A stretch of 64,000 nucleotides of DNA from Ziziphus jujuba (GCF_031755915.1 NC_083380.1:28305501-28369500); one strand, 5' to 3'. Positions 1 through 12,912 are shown, counted from the first letter of the stretch. Notes: generated from the sequence alone by a model not told the origin. Made by a program: numbers and translations.

Positions 1-1526
1 AATTTTAATCAAATTTGAAAATAAAAAAGGATATATATATATATGCCAAATCTTGGTTCCATTTTATAACCAAAACATACGAAAAAGAATGACTACTTTT
101 TTCTTTTTTGTTCTAATAAATAGTTACTCCTATTCTATCAAAAATTACATATTATATATAGCAAATGTTCATAAATTTTGAAAATACAAAATGTATGTTA
201 TAGGAAACTAAAAGAACATAAAGTGTGAAATTATAATTTTTCCTAAAATGCATATATAAATAATAAATTAAGAAACTAAAAATTTATCATTACATATATA
301 TTGGCATATTCTTTGTTATGTTCTGGTAGATAGACATGATAGATCTAACGATAAATACTTTCCCCATTAAAAGGAATCTTACAAACTTGGGTCAAGAAAT
401 ATTACCCAACAATATAAGTACCTTCTAATACTCTCACATTGACAAAGCGAAGGTGCTCCACCAACCATATATTTTGTCATTCTCAAAACCAAACGGCCAT
501 ATCAAAACAAGTTTTCCTCTGTAACGTCACGCAGTCGTGTGTTTCTGAAAGCATCCTTGCGATTGCAAGACTTAAATGTATCTTAATCAATTAGAATGCT
601 AGGTAGTCTTGTGGCAAAATTATGATTCTCTATTTTTCATTTTTTTCAACAATGATTTTGAAGGCCAAATTCTATTTATACCTTTTTTGAGTTTTTGTTA
701 TTATTTTTTTTTTCTAATTTCATGTTTTTGAAAAATTATCAGTAATTTTTTTAAATTATATATATATATATATATATTAAAACAAGATTTATTTGTCAGT
801 TTTTAGAGTTTTTACCAGTTAAAAATCAAAATGAAATAAAACATCTGTACTTTATAATTAAATAATATTCTAAAAACATAATTTTGGCCTTTTAACTATT
901 AAAATTAATTTGTAAAAACTAATAAAAATTGATCAATTAATCTCTTTTATTAATTTTATAAAACCAAATAAAAATAAGTGATAATTTTTTTAAAATATGA
1001 ATCTAAATAAAACAATCATAAAATTGGAAAAGTGTAAATAAGATTTTCACTTTAATTTAAAATTTCTTGCTTTTCAAAATCTATAAGATGATAATAATAG
1101 AAAATAAAAATATAAAACCAGACAAATTTCATTTGTCCTCTTTGAACAGGTCAGATCTCATGCTCTTCCTTAATGGACACCCTTTCAAATCCACTATATC
1201 TCTATGTGAGTATGAAATTCTGTGCGAAAAAGTTCTGAAAATCTTCCATTTTATCACTACCACACTACCGCCAATAACCACAAAAAATACTTCTTTAGAG
1301 CAAAAGGCTAAGAGGTGACTAAAACATGCTTAGGTAAAAAAAATCAACCACACCAGAGAAAACCCTATATGAAAGACCAATATATATGCATGCCCACTTG
1401 AATTTGTATCTTTAATATTTTTTATCTTATAATTTTGTTATATGCAAATATAAACTGACTTAAGTAATTTGGATCTCAATTCCTATCCTTACCATAAACT
1501 AATTAACCTCTATGTAAATCTTATAT
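1..1526. other. AT-rich intergenic DNA, no gene seen
   Basis: This stretch is very AT-rich with short (AT)n runs, for example around 755-778. An 83-codon open frame at 1067-1318 resembles no family I know, has no splice or promoter context, and is not called as a gene. Confidence 0.6.
1519..1526. repeat. Target-site duplication, left copy (TCTTATAT)
   Basis: The 8 bp TCTTATAT flank the element at 1527-2129 on the left and recur exactly at 2130-2137. An 8-bp duplication is the hallmark of hAT-superfamily insertion. Confidence 0.8.
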
Positions 1527-2129
1527 TAGACCTGGTAATTTGTGTTCATGGATCATGTTCGTGTTGATCCCGTTTAATAATCGTGTCAAAAATGCCTAAT
1601 CCGAAAACGAACCATTTATTAATCGTGTCAGATACCTAAAATACTAACCCGACCTATTTATAAACAAGTCAACACGACATGATCCGTTTAACACGATTAC
1701 TTTAATGGGTTGTATTGACTTATTAATCTGTTAACTTGAAGTTGACCCGTTAACCCGAAAATTAACCTATTTATTTTTGTTTTATTAAAGATTTTTTTTT
1801 GTCTTTAAAAAATTAATAATAGAAAATTGTTTTTATAAAGTTTTTAATTTATAATATTTTTTAGTTATTAAATATTATATTATGGATAAAATTATAATTT
1901 AAAATTAAATTTAAAGAGGTTGTAATAGGTATATAATCGTGTCAAGTTAAATTTAACAAATTTAATAAATGGATCATAATGGATCAATTTCGAGTTAAAC
2001 AGGTCAACCCGAAAATGACACGATTAATAATCGTGTTAAACGGGTTGATCCGATTTGCTCCGAATTCATTTATGATAAACCTAAATCCATTTATTCCGTA
2101 TCGTGTCATGACTTAGATTGCCACCTCTA
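1527..2129. mobile_element. Non-autonomous hAT-type DNA transposon (603 bp)
   Basis: The element starts TAGACCTGGTAAT and ends ATTGCCACCTCTA, which are imperfect terminal inverted repeats (TAGACCTGGTAAT against TAGAGGTGGCAAT). It is flanked by a perfect 8-bp duplication, TCTTATAT. The interior has no long open frame. It is dense in short motifs such as CGTGTC or GACACG and CCCGTTTAA in both orientations, as expected of subterminal transposase-binding repeats. The structure supports a MITE-like hAT derivative mobilised in trans. The superfamily call rests on the TSD length and termini; no transposase is present. Confidence 0.78.
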
Positions 2130-2137
2130 TCTTATAT
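2130..2137. repeat. Target-site duplication, right copy (TCTTATAT)
   Basis: Exact copy of the 8 bp at 1519-1526, directly after the right terminus of the element. Confidence 0.8.
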
Positions 2138-3375
2138 GCCTTATGGTTATAAAAGACCAACTACCAAATCTATTTAGGCCAATGTTTTAAAAGGTAAAAG
2201 CATAAGATGAGGTGTTTTTGTTGTTATGAAGTAAGACATAAAGCCTAAGACATTGAGATGTAAACTTTTGGGGAAATAAATTTTAATAATAAAAAATAAG
2301 TATATTTTTAAATTGACATGAAATTAACAACTAAAAATATAAATAATTTTTAAACTACAAAATAAATCAATTAAAATTTACATAAATATAAAAGTAATAA
2401 ATTATAAATAAATATACAATATATACTTTTAATTTATAAATAGCAAGATAAGTTTTATACAATAAAATTAGATCTAAGTATATGTACGAAGCATATAACT
2501 CACTATTCGAAATGCCAAAAAGCATATTTTTATACCCACGACGTATATCCGATTTCCTAAATAATTTAGCTTAGAGAAATAGTACTGCAAATTTTAAGTC
2601 TCAAGCAGTTTTATATGTTTCGAGTCTTTTAAAACATTGCTTTAGGTTCTAACAGTTAAAATCACCAAGCAATCAGATATTATATTTTACCATAAACCAT
2701 ACATTCAAACACAAATTAAATTTAATTAGGAAATTAATGAGAAACTTCCTTCAAGGTATTACATTTGAATAAAGTTATGAACAGTAAAAAGGTGGGAAGA
2801 AACCAAGAAGTACCTAAATATAAGCACAAAAACATTAATGCTTGCTGACCCAGTTGCCATATCATTAATTATTATTATATAGGACCAACAGACAAATATG
2901 GATATGGTGTCTAGCAAGCCGTATCAATTGTATGCATTTCTGGTTATTGATTTAGTGCTTGGAAGATCCCATCATTTATGGTGTCTGCGATAGAAAGTAG
3001 AAAGCGAATGAGGTGGAAAAGGCTTTGCTGGATTTGAATATCTCCACTCCACTCATTCATGTTTGCTTCCTATATCTACAAATCATTAATTAGTTAGATT
3101 TCATTAATTTAGAGGAAAAAAAACATATGCAAAGATGAATATAAGAATTGCTCACCTAAAATTTGTTTCCCAATTTATAATGGATGAAATAGTAAAGTGA
3201 TATATCGTATAAGTAATGCTTCAATAAATGTTTAATTTTATCCCAAAAAAATATAATGAATACTTAATTTATCCGTAAAATCTTAAATGAAGATGTTGCA
3301 ACTCTTGGCTCATATTATTTTCCATTGTAAATTGAAAAATAGTCTCCAAAAGATCATATATGGTGCTTGTGTGTC

Positions 3376-3415
<40 letters not shown>

Positions 3416-3417
3416 GT

Positions 3418-3476
<59 letters not shown>

Positions 3477-4114
3477 GATTTGATACAAAACATAATCAGT
3501 AGAGTGGATAGTTTTTTTATTTGATTAACAATGAGTTTAGTTAGAATCGGTTTAAAGAGTTAGGCTTATATTAGATAAGTTAAGCATTAGGTCTTCCTCT
3601 GTTAGTCATAATATAGATTTATTAACATTAAAACCACAAATGTATTTTTAAATCTCATATCTAAAAGCAATCTAGCTTATTTAAGAGCATTTTCAAAGTT
3701 TCTTTAAAATAAAATGCATTTTTAATATAAAAAGTAGAATTTTAAAAAAGTTTTTCAACAATGCTGTTTATGTGATACACACTTTACTTTTATTTTGTAA
3801 TATTTACTGTTGTATTTATTTCCCTAATTTTTTACTTGAATTTCCTCTCAATTATGACTAATGAAAAGAGATGCCAATAGATAGAAAGAATAAAAATTAG
3901 TAATTAAAACATGATAATGGCTTGGGAATTTGTTGCAGTATTAAATTAAATTATATACTATTCAATATAAAATATAGATTCGATTATCTGCATTTAAAAA
4001 GCCAAATTTATTTTTTATTTTAAAAAATTAAAATAAAAAATGGATTATAATATGTTTTTAAGAGCTTGCCTCTTTAAAATCAAGAATATTAGATAAATAA
4101 AGAGTCTCTCATAC
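2138..4114. other. AT-rich intergenic DNA with a GT/GA microsatellite
   Basis: No gene is recognisable. The open frames here, on both strands at 3269-3493, are translations of the microsatellite. Weak MITE-like wording (AGAGCATTTTC) near 3683 resembles the terminus of the element at 4115-4525 but is too degraded to bound. Confidence 0.55.
3376..3471. repeat. Compound microsatellite (GT)n(GA)n
   Basis: A GT run of about 15 bases is followed directly by about 80 bases of GA, interrupted by GGTA and ATAGA near 3415-3430. Confidence 0.95.
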
Positions 4115-4525
4115 TAGAACATCTCCGATAATGCTATTATTTTAGATAATATTTTTTTTTTTATCATAAAGAGCATCTTAAATAATATATAAAAATAAAA
4201 AGTGGAACTTATAAAATTACTCCAACATCACTCTTTAAAATTGTTTTATTTTGCATAAGAAAATGTAAAATAATTGTGATGCATAGATTTATTGTTTTAA
4301 TTAACATAAAGTGATAGTGATGTATAGAAAAGTGTAATCTAATAAATGAAAGTATTAAAAATTTAATTTTAAAAAGTGAATTTGACTCTCTATATTTGCA
4401 ATGCTAAATATATTTTTTATTTTAATTTGAAAAATATAAATTTTTTATTTAAAATTTAAAAATGAGAATTGACTCTTTATTTTGAAAAGAATGAAGCTAG
4501 TAAAAAATCCATTAAAGATGCTCTA
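4115..4525. mobile_element. MITE-like element with GAGCATCT-type termini
   Basis: The left end reads TAGAACATCTCCGATAATGC. The reverse complement of the right end reads TAGAGCATCTTTAATGG. This imperfect inverted repeat matches the wording of a very common plant MITE terminus (GAGCATCTCCAATGG). The interior is AT-rich with no coding. Candidate 8-bp flanks (TCTCATAC and AATTCATT) do not match, so the exact ends are uncertain. Confidence 0.5.
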
Positions 4526-4826
4526 AATTCATTTGTTGGTTTAAATACTATTATATTAAGAGCTTTTGCTATTTGCCATGAGCATTCACAATGACAAATA
4601 ACCTACTATAAAAAAAGCAATTTTTTTGGAAAAATCAATTTAATTATCACATAATATATAAATTCTATAGATCATTTTTCACTAATAATGATGAATATTA
4701 TTTTGTTTATAATTAACTTATAATATTAATGAAACATCCAAAAGTTTTAAAAAAATAAATAGGAAAAGTCAGTTATTATTTATGTCAAAATGGAATAGAA
4801 TAATTGAAAATACATGAAGGGTTGTG
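4526..4826. other. AT-rich intergenic DNA
   Basis: Nothing recognisable between the two flanking MITE-like elements. Confidence 0.5.
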
Positions 4827-5206
4827 CAGCGGCGGAGTCATGTTGATTGTACTTTTGTGTTTTAATATTTGATTTTTATAAGTGTATTTCATTTGGTTAA
4901 AATAAATTCATCCTCCTCGTTGTTAATTTCGTTTTTATAATTCATCCAAAAGTAAAACCCATATAATGTCTCCCCCCCCCCCCACAAAAAAAAAAAAAAA
5001 AAACAACGTAAATTTTCTTTTAAAAAAGTATATAAAATTACCATAAAAATCCAGTTAAAAATTCAAGTTGTTAGTACTTGAAAAATTAAAAATAATTTCG
5101 CATACTAGTTTTTATATTTTAAAGCATAAGACGCTGTCCATACTTTATAACTTGATTTCGTTTACAAATAATCCCCCTTATAAACACAATCCTGGCTCCG
5201 CCACTG
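4827..5206. mobile_element. hAT-like MITE with CAGYGGCGGAG termini (380 bp)
   Basis: The left end is CAGCGGCGGAGTCATG. The reverse complement of the right end is CAGTGGCGGAGCCAGG, a terminal sequence often seen in plant MITEs. Flanking octamers GGGTTGTG (4819-4826) and AGTTTGTG (5207-5214) match at six of eight positions, consistent with an aged hAT target duplication. The interior is non-coding and includes a C11/A20 homopolymer junction near 4972-5002. Confidence 0.62.
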
Positions 5207-5936
5207 AGTTTGTGGATGGAAATATGCAAAGTCAGCTTAAATTTTAGTTTTTCCGTTTTAATTCCTTTATAAGGTCTATAACGATATCTTTTAATTAATT
5301 ATCACGTCAAATTAGATGTCCCTGCTGAATACAATTTTTCAAGTACTTCGTAGAAAATTGAGACAAGATAAGATTAACCGATCTAACAGTCAGAAACCAT
5401 CCAAAAACATAGAAGGAAAAATAAAGAATAAATTAAAATAATTAAAATAAAGAATAAATAAAAAAATTACTAAAAACCTTCATTTTTCAATATCATGGGT
5501 TCTTAGAGCTACAATTTTCCTTTATAGGCTGATCTCAGTAAAGCACCAGTTTACTCCGGAAGGAGGCCAAGTCAGTATCAAGAAGAAGGGAATCTATATA
5601 TGGAAGCTAGAAATGAATAGCAGTGATTTAACCATTCAAGATTACAGAAGACACTAAGGAGACATTAATCATTACTCAATGGGTCCGAAATGTTTCAAAT
5701 AAGAGGTCCTACAATTAATACTACCAAACTGATTATAGTTTATCTGTACCTTTCAACGTGAATCAAATTGCAGAAAAATCCTTTTTGGATAGCAAGCTAT
5801 AAATTAAAACGTGAAAAAGTTTGGTTCTGTTACGGGCAATTTTCTGGGGACAAGATTGGATTTTGGGTGATGGATCAATCATTTTGTCAAGCATATTCGA
5901 CAGAAGTTATGAAAGGAGGTTATATATATAGAGGGT
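5207..5936. other. Intergenic DNA, no gene seen
   Basis: Mixed AT-rich sequence with no open frame, RNA gene or repeat that I can support. Confidence 0.5.
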
Positions 5937-6113
5937 AATTCTAGAGTGCAAACCATCCATAAGCGGATCGCATTCAAAATCAATATTTTTTTAAAAAAAA
6001 TATCAATTTTGTTGTGTATGTGTATATAGCATACATAGCAAAGTTGACGTTCTTTTTCAAAAAACATCGATTTTGAATGCAGTCCGTATACGGATGGTCT
6101 GCACCGTAGAAGT
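5937..6113. mobile_element. MITE-like inverted repeat, ~175 bp
   Basis: Two arms of about 45 bp are inverted copies. The left arm (from 5941) has GTGCAAACCATCC, then GCATTCAAAATC. The reverse complement of the right arm has GTGCAGACCATCC, then GCATTCAAAATC. The ~80 bp loop is AT-rich. An open frame on the minus strand at 5879-6067 is only a reading through this repeat. Target duplications could not be resolved. Confidence 0.55.
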
Positions 6114-9100
6114 TATATGTATATATTACTATGTGATTACAAATTCAAGATTATTTTATAAAAAACAACGATTATTTCTTCATCCATCAGTGATAAAAAT
6201 CTTATTCATAAATAAGCAATTAATATATTTAAACATTTAAAATAAGTTAAGTTTCATATTCAAATTTAAACAATTATCAATCTTTAGATTAGGTTCATTT
6301 AATAGTTAGGATAGTTTATCAAAATTATTCAGCAAATATGTTGGTGCAAAGAACATGTGCCTTCATAGAATTTATAATTATGATGGGCGTTAGCCAAGAT
6401 ATAGTGATGAAAAATTAAGTTATATCCACCTATATCTGACTTATGCCTACCATAATGCATTCACACTAATGGTACAAAATTTATATGTATAGATGGGTAC
6501 AAATATGTAAACCTGATCTTGCAATGCTTCTTTCTTTGGAACCTAATACATATGATTCAACTTATGTTATTTAAGGACCTAATTGGTATAATTTTTGAAA
6601 AATTAAAAGCAGCTTTTTAATGTTTAAAAACTGCTTTAGAAAACATTTGGATAATTTTTTAAAAATATTTCAAAGTTTTAGAAAAATTTTTAATCAAAAT
6701 TAATAAAAAAATAGCTTTTTAAAAAAGCACTTAAAAAAAAAAAAAAAAAAAAACAAAAGGCTGAGCCGAACAAAAACACTCATGCAAGCGCTTATAGGAG
6801 CTCATTAGGGCTTCTATCGTATGCGGCAATTGCTGTATGATGACTGCTTATAATAATAATAATAATAACAGTAATAATAATAATAGGTGTCTCGCTTAGA
6901 AAACCAGGCTGAAACCATGGATAGGGTCCCTCATGGAATAGAAGTCGCTGCCTGAACTTCTAGAAGAGTTAAGTCAAATTCATGATAATAGCCGTTAGTT
7001 AATCAGTCATCACGGATCGAGTAGATCAAAAGCTCCATATTAATATGTGTATATATATATATATACATGCATATATATATATCTTACACGTAACCAAACA
7101 TATATCATAACAAAATATGTATACTTAATTCAAAACATATTAATATGTGGTTTTTTATATCCATTTTAGTGCATTCATTTTATATCCTTGACATTACACT
7201 TTTATTTATTTATTATTATTATTTTTTTTTTTCAGCCCGCTGGAAAACATACAGATGTTTAGATGAGGATTTTCAAATTTCAAAGGTTCTTTGTCATGCT
7301 ATCATGAACACTTTTATTATCTTGCCAGGTACAAAGTACACTTATTAATTTAATATTACATATATTTTTTCTTTTTCTACCAAATAACAGATATCTTTTG
7401 TCTAGGAAATTTCCGAATATATATAATTGCATATCTTTTACATGTGATGGGTATCAAAAGGTGCCTTATAACTATTTGAGATTTTTTTTAGACAAAAAGT
7501 TATATAGATTCCAAAATGGAAGAATAGTTGTATATATATATATATATATACATAATTTTATTCTATTGTGTCTATATATATATATGTTAGTCTTTTTCTC
7601 ATTTATAAAACATTTATTCAAAATTTATCGAAATTTAGATCAAAGTTTGAACTCAAATTTAAATCGATGTATAATGGTTTTTATCACTACACCAAGCTTA
7701 CTAATACTCTATCTTTTACCCGTGAATTTCTACTTCTTTTGTTTAATTGCATCTAAACTGACATCTTACCTTTTGTTTATATCCTTCATAATCCTTAGGT
7801 CAGATCCTACTGTATGATTGTTAATATGAAATTATTACTAAAGTTAAAGTGTAAACACCTACGCATCTCTTCATCTAATTAGGTTAACAACCAAAGATTA
7901 ACAGCCAATTGGTTTATGGAAAAATTCAATCTAAATCTATGTATAATCAAGACTGTAAATAATTAATCAATTAATAAAGTACATAATTTTTTTTTTTTTT
8001 TTTTGTGGCTCATTTGTTTTGACACGCACCATCAAATGTCAATTTATAACAAAAACATCATCTTAGAGTTTTTATTTGTTCCATCTTGTAATTAAACCAA
8101 CTTATATATATTAGTCAAACAACATAAAATAATTAGCTCCTGAAGGAGATTTAATGATCCAGAGTGCAAATGATCCCCACACCTTTAATGATTAATATAT
8201 ATATATATATATATACACACACATAATAACAAAAGCTTAATTATATACATGATATAATATAAAGTAACAATATTTTTTCATAATATTTTCAAATAATTTT
8301 AAGTTCTAATTAATACGTTCATTATCTTGTGTAATTTACAACGCAATCAAACGACCGGGCCAATGGTCTGATTGGGAGGAGATCTATTTTTGCAGTGAAA
8401 ACTTTTGTCAAAAGTGATGTTTCATATTATCTTTTCCATTGGAAAATAGCTTGAAATTGCTATATGTATATATATATATATATATATGTATATATAATTA
8501 TAATTTTTACATAATTCAATTCTCATTAACTAATGTAATTAGTTCATAGTGTCATGCATCATAAAGTGCTAATGGGACCCAAGAGAGGGTTACCTAAAGC
8601 CAACCGAAGTTGTAGGTGAGGGAACTGTTTAGATGGCAGCTTAATTACATCACAAATAGCGGTTTTGCATTTTTTAAATAAAAAAATTTCAAATACTCTA
8701 AGTTCATCTAATTTGGACAAATCAATAAAGTAATGGTGGTCAAAAATTGTTTTATTTATATATGGCCTATAAATTAAAATTTTTAGTTATATATTAAAGT
8801 GACATAGTTTTAAGGTTTCTCTCACTCTATATATATAATATAATAATTATGGTCAATGTCGTTTTGCATGGCGTTTTTGCTATCAAATATAACTATTCAT
8901 CGAACAAGTCAAAAATATACAACATTTAAAACAAAAGAAAGGAATTGTCCATTCAAAAAGACCAAGCTTATTAGGTTGTTATCATTTTTATTTTCAATGT
9001 TTGGCTTATATTCAATCTTCTTTTTGGTTTCAAAAATATTATCTACGTCCCCAATGATTATTTCAAAAGATTCGCATTTATCTCTCTTATCGTTGCATTT

Positions 9101-9394
9101 CACACCTTTGAATTTAACATTAATCTCTATCATTTCACCTTCTAACAATCTCAAAATTTAAGGATTTAGTCGACATAATGGCAAAATTCAGGAATGGATC
9201 CGAGAGGAATTATCAAATGTCTACAATGTCTTTTCTTTATCAAATATATTGACATTTTAACATTTTCGTAAAGGAACTCATATCAATGCTAAATTAATTT
9301 GATAACTGCATTATCTTTGTAGATTTTATATTTGAGATTTTTTTATATTAAAATCATGTATATATATATATAGTTTTTTCTACCATCCACGATA
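6114..9394. other. AT-rich intergenic DNA, 3.3 kb, no supported gene
   Basis: Contains (AT)n stretches near 7046-7080, 7531-7551, 8195-8220 and 8466-8488, an (AAT)n run at 6850-6886, and a poly-A run near 6737-6753. The open frames at 7145-7348, 7398-7817 and 8856-9161 are AT-rich, leucine/isoleucine/tyrosine-heavy and match no family I recognise. Confidence 0.5.
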
Positions 9395-9399
9395 TATAC
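9395..9399. repeat. LTR-retrotransposon target duplication, left (TATAC)
   Basis: TATAC immediately precedes the TG of the left LTR and recurs at 15865-15869 right after the closing CA. This is a perfect 5-bp LTR-retrotransposon target-site duplication. Confidence 0.85.
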
Positions 9400-12343
9400 T
9401 GTCAGGACCCGTCCAGAATTCCTTCCCCGGAACCCTAGACAAACCTCGATCCTGTGGAAACCCCACGACCTCCAACGGAAAATCCGACGAGTCTCCCCTA
9501 AGGGATTTACTTACCACAAACTACCTCGCACCGAAAACACACTTCTATAAACATCCCCTTATTCCTCCCACAACTACAAATTGTTCCACAAATTTCAAAG
9601 ACTTCAAAATAAAACAACAGAAGAACCCAGTGCATAAAAACAACGACACGTCCAATACGATACGAGCATTATACGACAAATGTGGAATTTATAAAAATAA
9701 TGATAAAGAAGCAATACAGATAGAGAGGAAAAAGGGAAGAAAAACTTCTTGAACCTCTAAGAACGAATCGAGACGTTGGGCTCGCCCCGACAATCAACGT
9801 CTCCAACCCGGACCTAGGGAACGGAATTTAAGAGTGTGAGATGCTAATCATCTCAAAGAGTGACCCTAACTACTATACACCTTCAATATTAATAATATAA
9901 AAATAAAGGAATTTAATTAAGCAATACCGAACAATTAAATAAATAAATAAATAAATATTTAAAGTAATAATTTCTCTCAAAACTCTCACTATTCACTCTG
10001 CTTGAAATGTTCCCCTTTTAAAACATTTTCACAAAACCCTTGTACGTACTTCCCAAAACCAAGGAACCAAACGAATTAATAAACAACAAATAAACAAATA
10101 AATAAATACCCCAAATATAAATATTCCGTAAGAATAAATTATAATAAATAATTTTTTTTTGAACACCTTTGGGGTTTTAAACTTTAATTGCAATTTACAC
10201 CGACAATTACACCTCGACGCACCACACCATATACCTGATGCCCTCCGATACCCGTCATTCCGAGCACCGATCGGTGAGAGGTTAAAGAGAGAAACCCGCA
10301 AATGGGGTCACTTCGGCGTCCCGAAACATCGATCGCTAAAACCATCAACCCGGCCAAGGAGGGGGGCGATTGTGCACAACAATAACCTTGCCTCGCCCAC
10401 GGTCCAATGGCAACTCACGGGTGAAGTAATAACCGTGCGCTAAACCGTATAATCACCGCGCACTACCACGTGTACATACACCATACACCAGAACACCAAT
10501 ACTGTGTGAGTGCGTCTAAAAATAAACAATAATAACCAACCGTACTGTTTTACAAATTACCGTGGGAAGTATACCAAATTTTCACAAAACACCATCCCAC
10601 ATATTTTTATTCAACGACCCTAAGATTTAAAACATCGATAATCAACAAACCACAATTTTCCTCAAATACGAGATGCAACCATAAAAATACCGCGACATAA
10701 TTTATAAAATATAACCAAATATTTTAAAAAATATTTAACCCAATTATGCCCAGTAAAATCAAATTTAAAACCACGTACAAATACCACCAAAATTCACTTT
10801 GCTCATGCATAATAAATTAAACAACAATATAATTCATAATTAAATCACAATAAAATAATAATCGGGAATTTCTTAATGATCCCAAAATTTCATTTAGCAC
10901 CATTGGGTAAATATGTATATAAAATAATTTTTTTCCCGATTATATTTAAAATACGCCACATGAGCACAATTTCATATACCAAATTATACCACATAAATAC
11001 AATTAATTACCCCGAAAATATTTTTAAAGGTGGTTCACTCACCTGGAGCACGCAATTAAACCACGATCCACTATGGGATCAATTCTACGACTCACCTGCT
11101 CCTAGAACAAAATTCACAGATATACCAAATAAATTAATATTTTAATCGGGTAAATAATACCCAGACCCGGGCTTAAACGCAAACGTTAACCAAAATGGTC
11201 GAATGATATACCGAATCGAAGCTTGTGGAACGAGGATCACCAATCTGTCCGTCGACCCCACCCCACGTGAGGTGGCCTAATTTGGCCTTAAAGGTTCGCT
11301 GTGTTCACTTCCCCATATCTCGCAAACCGCTCGAATTTCTCGGATTGGAGGCCATTTTTGGATTCGAGGACCCAAAATAGGGGGATAGGAGGCTCAATTG
11401 GGAGTGGGCTGGCCGAAAAACACAAGAAAAGAGGAGAGAGAAACTTTGGCCGGCGGCGGTTCGCTCCGACTCGACGACGCGTCCCGTCTGGGCTTACCGG
11501 GCCGTGAAACTTGGCGGCCAAGCTCGCGAGGTGGCGGGCTTCTCTGGTGGCTAGCGCGTGAGGGCTATGGGTGGCCGAATTCAAAAACACGGAGAGAGAG
11601 AGGGACGGTCGGGAGGGAAGAAAAATAACCGTGTGTCGTGTGTGTTTCTGGGAAGAAGAAGGGAAAAGAAAAAAGAAAAGAAAAAGAAAAAGAAATGGTG
11701 GTGTTTTCCCACGTGGGGAAAAGAAAAGAAAAAAGAAAAAGAAAAAGAAAACGAAAAAGAGAAAGAAAAAGGAAAAGAAAAAGAAATAATTAAATAATAT
11801 TAATAATAATATTATTATTCAAAAATAATAAAATAATTTGATTTTTTTTTTTTTTTCACATAGTTGACATGTGGCATTTCACCATGGTGACACATGGCCA
11901 CCTTCATTGAATCACACGTGGCACCTCGTTATGCGTGTAAAAATAATATTAAAATAATACAAAGTATTCAAAAACTTTACAGTCCATAACTTTCAAACCA
12001 CATGTCCAAATCGGACGTGTCTTAGTCTACGGACTCGTATCGACGAGCACTTCACAATCATGCATGAGTCAACGCTCAACCTTACATGAATAAAAAGTCA
12101 ACCCCCGCACCCCCTCGGACGCTTTGGACCTCAACTTGTTTTACTCAAAACTTTCAAACCGTAGCTCCGTTTTCAACGTGCTACCAAATCACGAACTCGT
12201 GCCAACGTGTACTTCGTAACGCACTTCCCCGCTCAACCTAGAATTCCAACCGGATCAAAAGTCAACTTTTGACCCCTTCACAACGGTCAACACAACCTTT
12301 GCCAACGTGCAAAAATTCCGACATGGTTCGACGGGGTGTTACA
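9400..12343 (-). repeat. LTR, left copy (3' LTR in element orientation)
   Basis: 2,944 bp beginning TGTCAGGACC and ending GGTGTTACA on the plus strand, so TG...CA on both strands. It aligns end to end with 12931-15864. Both share a 'TCTCCCCTAAGGGATT' block near the start, an AT-rich middle, a GC-rich segment (11,200-11,640), a long AAAAG/AAAAAG purine tract (11,650-11,790) and repeated 'TTTCAAACC' wording near the right end. The purine tract is followed by an ATTATTATT patch. Confidence 0.88.
11645..11790. repeat. Purine tract (GAAAAG)n inside left LTR
   Basis: About 145 bases almost purely A/G on the plus strand apart from a TGGTGGTGTTTTCCCACGTG interruption at 11697-11716. The right LTR carries the same arrangement at 15175-15318. 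Confidence 0.85.
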
Positions 12344-12353
12344 ACCTTCCCCT
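12344..12353 (-). other. Polypurine tract (PPT)
   Basis: On the minus strand AAGGGGAAGGT immediately precedes the TGTAACACC start of the downstream LTR. This is the expected place and composition for the plus-strand primer of reverse transcription. Confidence 0.75.
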
Positions 12354-12912
12354 TACAAAAATTTCGTCCTCAAATTTCTTACGTCGCTAAGCTCTGGCCT
12401 TGAAAAAAAAAACCATAACATAAAACAAATATGCACGCTTGTAATGGAGGTACATACGATACCTTCTACATGCTACGTAATCCATGATTCCAACCGTCGC
12501 CGACACTCGCTACCAATACAAACCAGGGTGGTTGCCTATATTGGCCGTCCGATCCCCTAGCACTCGTAGGCAACATGATCATGGGGCTAGCTCTACATGG
12601 ACCACAATGGTTCGCCGTCTCCATATGGTGCAAAGATAATATCAAACCATATAACATACAAATACATGAACGAACATAAACAAAAATACTTGAATAAAAC
12701 ACCTTTAATTTCAAATACCACTTTGAAAAGCATTTAATTTTTGATAAACGATCGGAAAAATATTTTGACACCTTCGAAGTTTAGAGTTACTCAAACTCGT
12801 GCAACGAATTTGCTTTCGAGACAAACGAAAGAACGCTTTAAGACGGTAACACGAGAGAATAGACACGGATGGGATGCACAACAATGCACAGTCCCTTAGG
12901 AATACTAGAACC

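Noticed and set aside
10029..10443. Overlapping frames of 90 and 94 codons on opposite strands
   Set aside because: Located inside the LTR, not preserved as open frames in the other LTR copy, and no recognisable domain.
11288..11797. Several open frames of 68-100 codons in the left LTR, with twins at 14739-15328 in the right LTR
   Set aside because: They are GC-rich or purine-tract readings inside the LTR, on both strands and in overlapping frames, with no domain. They are explained by composition.
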